Below, piece by piece: positions 61,934 through 64,000 of a stretch of 64,000 nt of DNA. The stretch's first letter is position 1; every line of letters starts with the position of its first letter. Both the position numbers and the translations under genes were made by a program. This stretch comes from Temnopleurus reevesii (taxonomy: Eukaryota; Echinodermata; Echinoidea; Temnopleuroida; Temnopleuridae), in NCBI GenBank assembly GCA_036244855.1, contig BQKZ01000040.1, forward strand, positions 196,963 through 260,962. The letters are read 5' to 3'. The notes under the pieces are model-generated. The model ran no database searches and had not been told where the DNA came from. It worked only from the letters and a program-made list of their open reading frames with translations.

Positions 61934-62475
61934 AATGTAATGATTTTGTTCCAAATGTCTGAACATTGAGTATAATAAATTGCTGGATAATACTGTATAT
62001 TGGTAATTTGACTAATTAATCCTTTTAAAGTTGATAAGGTTGTTAAAAGATGTGATTTGGTATACTGCAATTACACTACGGCTTCAAAAAGAGATTCATT
62101 TTTTTCTGGAATAGCAGTCTTTCTTGACATAAAATATATTCATTGATTTGCAAAGATGCAATGAACAATGCCCCCTTTCTCATTACTGCAAACAATATAG
62201 CATACAATATAAATTTAAACAATAAATATGCTTTCTTTATAGACTGTACAAAATGATGATTATGTCCATACGAAATACAATCAATAAAAAATATTAAATT
62301 TTCAAGATGATCTAGAAATACTCCCATTCTAATCAAGTATTCGTCTTCAGTATTCGTCTTCAACATTGAAAAAAATAAACGACATACCTGGGACAGCTTC
62401 TTTCAAATCATCATCATCTTCTTCTTCTCCTTCATCAACTATGCTGTTCTGCTCCACCTTGCGCAAACAAGGTAT
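30882..62475 (-). CDS. GTF3C1: GTF3C1, TFIIIC largest subunit (29 coding exons in window, 5' end outside)
   Basis: Nuclear subunit of TFIIIC that binds the B-box of tRNA-type promoters and recruits TFIIIB for RNA polymerase III. Twenty-nine minus-strand exons, listed separately, sum to 6003 nt (2000 aa plus TAA) with all phases matching. The protein aligns by memory to vertebrate GTF3C1 from about its residue 330 to its C-terminus, so a few N-terminal exons lie beyond 64000. Conserved blocks: QRLYDFIDQNDREGV, KTECCRKSIFR, EILHKFLWYILYGK, DVLPSIPLSLFVQIV, FEDVNQFWLDFRMTCF, VIPGDHRGAGGLDSSFHA, VRWSPREDNL, SFVSWTVVRDILNENFE, SAGRRYRCLLRDPININNF, GDFMSRKGNYDDD, LLPMSFQFTKHFFKVFEAP, SFFTWLMMRGFVD and CIKALLQEQLVLEVGNTIVR. 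Acidic and Lys-rich linkers separate winged-helix-like segments. Oddities: a repeat-rich linker in exon 27, and splice-site and 3'-UTR repeat arrays. Introns contain many MITEs and SINEs and no nested gene I can support. Confidence 0.95.
31925..32110. repeat. dispersed repeat F, copy 1
   Basis: GCAAATCAACTGCAAATCGG, TTTACAAAATGCATAGG and AACAATGATT resemble 47275-47450. Lies in GTF3C1 intron 28. Confidence 0.6.
32337..32529 (-). CDS. GTF3C1: GTF3C1 exon 28 in window
   Basis: Encodes HPWTNIDGSLNSKSLTMFL, SKPGIKESDVF and PVDCLHLLR, matching RPWRVVDGHLN and TRPGIPESSLL. Acceptor CCAACAG, donor AGG/GTCAGT. Confidence 0.94.
32787..32903. repeat. dispersed repeat D, copy 2
   Basis: AATTAAGTCAAACGCAAATT, GGAACAGGCTTGTCATTGTT and GTACAGATCTATTGTC match 11608-11725, same orientation. 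Lies in GTF3C1 intron 27. Confidence 0.75.
33300..34240 (-). CDS. GTF3C1: GTF3C1 exon 27 in window with repeat linker
   Basis: Begins VLEVGNTIVRLVAHKCASKW, a direct match to family VLEVGGNTARLVA. It then runs into a linker of degenerate repeats around DLGRTTP and ENLP, and ends in basic RRKRKKVETLHP. Phase 2 out. The long plus-strand frame at 33300-33953 is a shadow. Confidence 0.95.
33330..33945 (-). repeat. GTF3C1: degenerate in-frame tandem repeat inside GTF3C1 exon 27
   Basis: About ten units of roughly 16-24 codons with the pattern (M/V/L)-D-L-(A/G)-(R/G)-T-T-P ... (E/G)-N-L-P. It is Pro/Thr/Ala/Asp-rich, low in hydrophobics and likely disordered. Vertebrate GTF3C1 has a Pro/Ser-rich linker here but not this repeat, from memory. 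Confidence 0.8.
34634..34796 (-). CDS. GTF3C1: GTF3C1 exon 26 in window
   Basis: Encodes IYQLVRRAGPLGLSYPHLLD and AAVLGCIKALLQEQL, the C-terminal winged helix. Donor CTT/GTGAGT. Confidence 0.94.
35208..35384. repeat. pogo/Tigger-type MITE, copy 2
   Basis: CAGTGGAAACTCGGTATAAA at the left and CTCGTTATACTGAGTCTCCA...CTG at the right, TA on both sides. Lies in GTF3C1 intron 25. Confidence 0.82.
35391..35527. repeat. palindromic MITE with GGGCCCTGTAACATAAAGGTT ends
   Basis: GGGCCCTGTAACATAAAGGT with GCGATTAATTGCT is mirrored by AGCGATTAATCGCTAACCTT ... GGGGCCC. It lies 6 bp from the pogo-type MITE at 35208-35384. Confidence 0.85.
35829..36964 (-). CDS. GTF3C1: GTF3C1 exon 25 in window (large)
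   Basis: 1136 nt. Encodes VDIPKDIISLEMSASDRIRL, an acidic linker, and then SFFTWLMMRGFVDKDYS with EDLIVKRCSVSLTP (family: KYLLMRGYYSPG and DSIVVNSCQMKFQL). Donor GG/GTAAGT, phase 2. Confidence 0.96.
37490..37587 (-). CDS. GTF3C1: GTF3C1 exon 24 in window
   Basis: Encodes GGDPAALCIDEMRG and SSILCIPALEL, matching the FSLDGPGGNCVAVLTLFSL region. Donor CTG/GTCAGT. Confidence 0.9.
37826..38512. mobile_element. non-autonomous element with two inverted-repeat blocks
   Basis: CATTTGTAAGACCC near 37826 is mirrored by GGGTCTTACAAATG near 38485-38500, each next to CCATTCCTTGG or its complement. A second pair, ATTCTCGCAACCGACAATAC (37967-37986) and GTATTGTCGGTTGCGAGAAT, lies inside. No coding capacity; in GTF3C1 intron 23. 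Confidence 0.75.
38606..38777 (-). CDS. GTF3C1: GTF3C1 exon 23 in window
   Basis: Acceptor CTTTCAG at 38778. Encodes RAGQGEPVNISRAIHLLPMS and FQFTKHFFKVFEAP, matching PFVPMSYQLSQTYYRIFTW. The first 60-odd nt of this exon and its acceptor are the parent of the upstream minisatellite. Confidence 0.94.
38782..39945 (-). repeat. 85-bp minisatellite of a 3' splice site plus exon start
   Basis: Twelve identical 85-bp units run from 38876 to 39895 (unit starts at 38876, 38961, 39046 ... 39811). One diverged unit lies on the exon side (38780-38875) and a broken one beyond 39896. On the minus strand each unit reads CTTTCAG/CGAGCTGGCCAAGG and keeps the frame RAGQGEPVNSSRAIHLLPMS, then a stop. It copies the acceptor and first roughly 60 nt of exon 23. 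It lies in the intron directly upstream of the true acceptor. Confidence 0.95.
40391..40522 (-). CDS. GTF3C1: GTF3C1 exon 22 in window
   Basis: Encodes EIYFALRQYKQSQLQKAMAA and FKSHGFMGRS. Donor AGT/GTAAGA. The following intron contains the 85-bp splice-site minisatellite. Confidence 0.94.
41266..41434 (-). CDS. GTF3C1: GTF3C1 exon 21 in window
   Basis: Encodes LPSTLNELYQNYEV and DEDITFNILYKIIL. Acceptor CGGTAG is weak in pyrimidines, but the phase and homology fit. Confidence 0.9.
41866..41969 (-). CDS. GTF3C1: GTF3C1 exon 20 in window
   Basis: Encodes KLMGDFMSRKGNYDDDALR, matching LVGDFMNRRGDYDDP. Donor GA/GTGAGT, phase 2. Confidence 0.94.
42570..42632 (-). repeat. tRNA-like SINE or tRNA relic fragment
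   Basis: Minus strand: GCTCATTTAGTAGAGTGCTT with a D-arm-like GCTC/GAGT pairing, then GATTCGATTCC as a B-box-like motif. The acceptor and T stems do not pair, so it is not a functional tRNA. Confidence 0.4.
42650..42763 (-). CDS. GTF3C1: GTF3C1 exon 19 in window
   Basis: Encodes TTESAGRRYRCLLRDPININ and FSVCLADIHADK. Acceptor CTCCAG, donor AAG/GTATGT. Confidence 0.95.
43236..43352 (-). CDS. GTF3C1: GTF3C1 exon 18 in window
   Basis: Encodes IMLCGLALRILQVK and SFVSWTVVRDILNENFE, matching FVTWQVVRDILHATFE. Confidence 0.95.
43530..43860. repeat. GAA/GGA-rich purine tract in GTF3C1 intron
   Basis: Irregular polypurine on the plus strand; on the transcribed strand a long pyrimidine tract right after the exon 17 donor. 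It generates long spurious Ser/Phe-rich frames. Confidence 0.9.
43924..44285 (-). CDS. GTF3C1: GTF3C1 exon 17 in window
   Basis: A Lys/Ser-rich, probably nuclear-localising stretch (HKKKSAGGKGQKRKASK), ending in the conserved MQRKILRRVRWSPREDNL. Donor CTG/GTGAGG. The open frame continues into a purine-rich intron by chance. Confidence 0.92.
44716..44893. repeat. pogo/Tigger-type MITE, copy 3
   Basis: CAGTCTCACCTCGTTATAAC at the left. The interior TTGTTATATCAGTGCTCTTT is shared with copy 1. Lies in GTF3C1 intron 16. Confidence 0.82.
45176..45291 (-). CDS. GTF3C1: GTF3C1 exon 16 in window
   Basis: Begins HRTINWNK, continuing the exon 15 motif, then basic and acidic linker RKSPVKLKFPISEAEDE. 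Acceptor CCACAG. Confidence 0.85.
46030..46137. repeat. intronic duplication, copy 1
   Basis: ACTGCTGAAACTGCTTATCT, ATAATGGAGAG and GATCCTAGCAGAATCT recur at 47010-47130 on either side of exon 15. Confidence 0.75.
46538..46732. repeat. dispersed repeat G, copy 1
   Basis: AAACGCACAATGATAAACTA, GGTCAAGCTACAATGTTTGT and GTGGTCTATTGAAGGA match 52846-53115. It ends next to exon 15, 16 bp from the donor. Confidence 0.8.
46748..46895 (-). CDS. GTF3C1: GTF3C1 exon 15 in window
   Basis: Encodes PLVIPGDHRGAGGLDSSFHA, the hallmark IPGDGLGAAGLDSSFYGH motif. Donor GC/GTAATA, phase 2. Confidence 0.95.
47010..47130. repeat. intronic duplication, copy 2
   Basis: ACTGCTGAAACTTCTTATCC, ATAATGGAGAGCTGTG and GATCCTAGCAGAATCT match 46030-46137. 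Confidence 0.75.
47275..47450. repeat. dispersed repeat F, copy 2
   Basis: ACAAACTGCAAATTGGTTG, CTAACAAAATGCACATG and AACAATGACTT match copy 1, same orientation. Confidence 0.6.
48120..48294 (-). CDS. GTF3C1: GTF3C1 exon 14 in window
   Basis: Encodes YPRRVYNFTTFEDVNQFWLD and FRMTCFSTRLG, aligning to RLYVLNSMQDVENYWFDLQ. Confidence 0.95.
48903..49094 (-). CDS. GTF3C1: GTF3C1 exon 13 in window
   Basis: Encodes LDHPRMKHYPVEVLRSDLI and NCLVSLSGMGLLYFDRDQK. The donor is the unusual but legal GTTTGT at 48902. Confidence 0.93.
50178..50305. repeat. palindromic MITE, GGTCACATAG family, copy 2
   Basis: Ends AAAGCCTCGGTCACATAGG and CCTATGTGACCGGGGCTTT. Lies in a GTF3C1 intron 24 bp from exon 12. Confidence 0.85.
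50328..50596 (-). CDS. GTF3C1: GTF3C1 exon 12 in window
   Basis: Encodes a Ser/Asp-rich start, DWRRYVGPGKG, and DVLPSIPLSLFVQIVSIGVP, matching DILLCLPLSIFIQIV. Donor CCG/GTAAGG. Confidence 0.94.
50870..51375 (+). repeat. dispersed repeat with DR1-type half-site arrays
   Basis: Three loose tandem units each contain TGACCTNTGACCC, CACTGAAC and AATCTNATCAGTT. The third has TGACC half-sites every 7 bp (51149, 51156, 51163). It ends in GGACGGACACACGGACGGAC and a CACCACCTTACGGTGGCGGAG hairpin end typical of a repeat I have seen in marine invertebrate genomes. Confidence 0.75.
51995..52184 (-). CDS. GTF3C1: GTF3C1 exon 11 in window
   Basis: Encodes MQHSHLKRQIMEKYGYSG and RVEILHKFLWYILYGKQ, matching the MFLWYLIYGH motif of the family. 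Confidence 0.95.
52388..52490. repeat. pogo/Tigger-like MITE, GTAGACAGGT subtype
   Basis: AGTCAAATCTGTCTACAGAG at the left and CTATAGACAGGTTTGACTG at the right, with a repeated GTGGCCACT motif inside. Confidence 0.75.
52846..53115. repeat. dispersed repeat G, copy 2 (longer)
   Basis: AAACGCACAATGACAAACTA, GGTCAAGCTACAATGTTTGT and GTGGTCTATTGGAGGA. It carries extra sequence absent from copy 1. Confidence 0.8.
53111..53178. repeat. two perfect 34-bp tandem copies
   Basis: AGGACAACATAAAGCAACAA...GGCCT occurs twice head to tail directly after dispersed repeat G copy 2. Confidence 0.92.
53614..53679 (-). CDS. GTF3C1: GTF3C1 exon 10 in window
   Basis: A small 22-codon exon: EKPKKKIVAMSDILK. Acceptor TTTCAG, donor AAA/GTAAGT. 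Confidence 0.8.
53733..53800 (-). repeat. SINE tail fragment
   Basis: CTTGTATAGCGCGCGTGTCC and CGGTGCTTATGGCAC correspond to TTATATAGCGCACATATCCA and AGTGCTCAAGGTGC at 58750-58795. Confidence 0.55.
54508..54642 (-). CDS. GTF3C1: GTF3C1 exon 9 in window
   Basis: Encodes IKLVAEVNVATDGPVVQALL and IPEVYRKLQ. Acceptor CACCAG, donor CAG/GTTAGT. Confidence 0.9.
56262..56346 (-). CDS. GTF3C1: GTF3C1 exon 8 in window
   Basis: Encodes MVGNLEKEGKLNYFTREIQ, the recognition helix and wing following exon 7. Confidence 0.92.
56404..56573. repeat. two tandem copies of an about 85-bp AT-rich unit
   Basis: TCTAGCTACATGTAAAATTT and CCTAGCTACATGTAAAATAT begin the two copies; both continue TTGCTTTGAAAA...ATGTTATA. 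Confidence 0.85.
56735..56799 (-). CDS. GTF3C1: GTF3C1 exon 7 in window
   Basis: Encodes HIRKLEADMGIKTECCRKS, a near-exact match to the conserved TKCCKKS block. Confidence 0.93.
57512..57534. repeat. (GA)n microsatellite
   Basis: About 11 GA units in a GTF3C1 intron. Confidence 0.95.
57744..57924. repeat. palindromic MITE, CTTCTTGTGCCACCCT family, best copy
   Basis: The best-preserved copy. GGGGCCAATTGCTCGAAATG at the left mirrors CATTTCGTGCAATTGCCCCC at the right; arms meet at a central TAACATAGACATTAGTGTC region. Lies in a GTF3C1 intron. Confidence 0.85.
58110..58204 (-). CDS. GTF3C1: GTF3C1 exon 6 in window
   Basis: Encodes FKNLQRRQQILDHIASIR and EIHSLHK, matching the RLLKRRNLIIEAV helix of vertebrate GTF3C1. 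Confidence 0.92.
58562..58684 (-). CDS. GTF3C1: GTF3C1 exon 5 in window
   Basis: A Ser/Gln-rich linker (VEGPVTLQSPSEAGAS ...). Acceptor CTACAG, donor A/GTAAAT. Weakly conserved region; supported by phase and splice sites. Confidence 0.78.
58745..59020 (-). repeat. tRNA-derived SINE, near full length
   Basis: Read on the minus strand the head is GCGTTGTAGTGTAATGAACA with GGTTCCAGTCC as B-box, then TGCTGCACTTAACCCTAATG and AATGGGTACCTGG, ending in a GCGCTATATAA-type tail. Same family as 9242-9410. Lies in GTF3C1 intron 4. Confidence 0.85.
59299..59405 (-). CDS. GTF3C1: GTF3C1 exon 4 in window
   Basis: Encodes YFTQHALDEG and a charged helix, QVVQMYQERNKKSHEEQ. Phase 2 in, phase 1 out. Confidence 0.88.
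59656..59774 (-). CDS. GTF3C1: GTF3C1 exon 3 in window
   Basis: Encodes EIKQGLMMDRYRLRVLVKRL and NFTFTPGRIRVKK, completing the winged helix. Donor AA/GTAAGT. Confidence 0.9.
59932..60046. repeat. palindromic MITE, GGTCACATAG family, diverged copy 3
   Basis: TAGCCCTAGTCACATTGAAG to TGCGTGGCTAAGGC with GATTCC / GGAATCGTGTT inner arms. The ends have decayed. Confidence 0.65.
60666..60766 (-). CDS. GTF3C1: GTF3C1 exon 2 in window
   Basis: Encodes DYDFSRLNLNLR and TQRLYDFIDQNDREGVTAN, a winged-helix start. Acceptor TTGCAG, donor AAT/GTAAGA. Confidence 0.9.
61345..61935. repeat. element with G-run and AACGCCTGG-type inverted ends
   Basis: CCCCCCCCCCTCCGATAGGG...TTTTGCACG at the left loosely mirrors CGTGCGAAACGCCTGGGGAG and a 37-nt G run (61896-61932) at the right. 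Boundaries uncertain. Confidence 0.45.
61896..61932. repeat. poly-G homopolymer
   Basis: The longest of several G/C homopolymers (also 5454-5473, 13023-13045, 24764-24778, 55969-55981). Their lengths are sequencing-sensitive. Confidence 0.9.
62388..62475 (-). CDS. GTF3C1: GTF3C1 exon 1 in window
   Basis: Acceptor TTTTTACAG at 62476. Encodes IPCLRKVEQNS and an acidic run, matching the acidic linker after the first winged helices. Upstream exons are outside the window. Confidence 0.8.
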
Positions 62476-62479
62476 CTGT

Positions 62480-64000
62480 AAAAACAAAAATATATATATG
62501 CAATCTCATACCCAAATTGAGAATGCACAAACAGAATGGTATGATTGTACTATGGGTCATGCTAAAGGTAAAATGAAATGAAACGCCCTCTTTTGGAAGG
62601 TGATTGTTCAAAATGTACTCTAAAGCATGTAAAATTTTCTTTAATTCACACAAAAATGCAGAAAACATCAAGGAAATAGTGACATTGTGCACTCAAACAT
62701 ATTCCTGTTGAAATTAAAGGATTTAATTCTAAACATAAATTGTTTGATTTTTCAACAAATTGTTTGATTTGAAAATAAATTGCTTAAATGCTATTTATAA
62801 AGAGGCAATAGGATGTTTAATGTTGTAATCATAAATTGCAAAAGATTATATGCTTTATCTACCAGGGATTCAGATGAATGTATTTGAACAGAACAGATTC
62901 CCTGATTTTCCCACATGAATTCTTTTTCCTCCAATTTGAATTTTCAAAACGACAGTGTAACTTAAGTTTGTTAACCCTCTCAGGATGATAGAACACATTT
63001 TGTGTTTCAGTCCAATAACTTTTGATGTAGTGCTCTCAAAAATATACCTGATGTATGAGCAGAAAGAGAAAGAATTCTACACTAGACCTGACCATTTTTA
63101 TTCTATCACCATTTGTTGCTCGATGCAGGGAATTTTTTGAATGAAAATAATCACCAAAATGATCATTAATCCTTAAATTGGCAATGCAGAAATCATTTTA
63201 AAATCACCCATTTCCTACGAAAATTGGCAACTTTTAACTTAATAACACGCTTTTTGACAAAGAAGATCCGATATGGTAACATCATTTCTAATTGAAACAT
63301 TCTAAAAAGAGAGTTTAAAATTTTAGTGTTGCCAATTTAGTAAAGAAATAATGGCTGAATTTGCTGTAAAATAATTCCTGTCCTGAATGGGTTAATCTGA
63401 TTCATTAACCTATTTTGATATGACCACACAGTTCCCACTATTTGAGGAGGACAAAATGCAATATTTCCCTGACTTTTCCAGGATTTGAGAATTTGAAAAA
63501 GTGGAACTCATTTTTCAAGATTTGCAGGTACAGTAGGAACCCTTGGCGGTGTTTCACCAGATAAGAAAGACTTTACGCACGACTTAACATTCGAATGGTA
63601 TCCCTTCTTAGGCGTATAATTCATTACACTGGTCAACAGCAAAAAAGTTGTCTGCGATTTCTTTGCTGATTTAGAGTGAATCCGAGGTGCTGAATCCAAA
63701 AATCACGTTGGTTTTGCTCAATCAGGTCAAGTTTCCGAGCTATCCCCACATGTTGTTNTTTTAAACCTAAATGTTCACAATTTCTTTCAAAATGGCCGCT
63801 ATAGCCTATAACTGAATTTGAAATTTTGGGATGTGTTTGCATATGGTCTTAAAAAAGCGAAACTAGCCTCCAATGTGTTTATTTTGACATATAAAACATC
63901 TTCATAAAGAGTTCATAATACTGTTTTACATATTTCATGCATCTATATGCATAAATATTAAAATGAATACTCAATAACTATAGTTATAGCAAAATTCACC
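62480..64000. other. GTF3C1: right edge, intron of GTF3C1
   Basis: I see no exon matching the missing GTF3C1 N-terminus. The short frames at 63508-63842 resemble a repeat (AATGGCCGC motif at 63791). The sequence must continue to reach the start codon. Confidence 0.6.

Noticed and set aside
63508..63842. Minus-strand frames that might be the GTF3C1 N-terminus
   Set aside because: No match to the N-terminal winged-helix motifs, and the segment carries a repeat motif (AATGGCCGC).

Overview
The window is eukaryotic, AT-rich genomic DNA. It has intron-rich genes with GT-AG junctions, tRNA-derived SINEs, many palindromic MITEs, microsatellites and short assembly gaps (N runs). The repeat styles (a SINE whose body carries a TGCTGCACTTAACCC block, pogo-type MITEs ending in CTCGTTATA, and long palindromic MITEs) together with the protein content point to a marine deuterostome, most likely an echinoderm and probably a sea urchin. 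That placement is an inference from pattern recognition, not a database match.

Three genes can be reconstructed exon by exon with consistent splice phases. (1) 3858-15904, plus strand: an SLC26/SulP anion-exchanger gene of 16 coding exons (772 aa), with a full transmembrane domain, a STAS domain and a class I PDZ-type C-terminus. (2) 17308-28616, minus strand: a gene for a solute-binding-protein type 3-like (SBP_bac_3, the fold also used by the glutamate-receptor ligand-binding domain) extracellular protein of eight-exon structure. Two mutually exclusive first exons both splice in phase to the same exon 2: one encodes a signal peptide (secreted form, 276 aa), the other a signal-anchor (type II membrane form, 320 aa). 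(3) 30882-62475, minus strand: GTF3C1, the largest TFIIIC subunit (B-box-binding, RNA polymerase III). 29 coding exons encode 2000 residues, and the N-terminal exons lie beyond the right edge.

Layout: 1-3816 holds repeats and a possible 5' exon of SLC26. The SLC26 gene then runs rightwards and converges on the binding-protein gene, with the two poly(A) signals about 40 bp apart near 17.0 kb. The 24.3-28.6 kb stretch is an intron of the secreted isoform and contains a 1.4-kb foldback element. From 28.7 to 30.9 kb lies a short intergenic region and the repeat-built 3' UTR of GTF3C1. The rest is GTF3C1, whose introns carry most of the repeats.

The strongest leads are: the alternative secreted/anchored first exons of an unusual animal SBP-like protein; a minisatellite of twelve identical 85-bp copies of a GTF3C1 3' splice site plus exon start, placed immediately upstream of the true acceptor; a GTF3C1 3' UTR built from tandem copies of its own terminal coding exon; and a dispersed repeat carrying tandem DR1-type nuclear-receptor half-sites. 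The genes do not form an operon and share no evident pathway.
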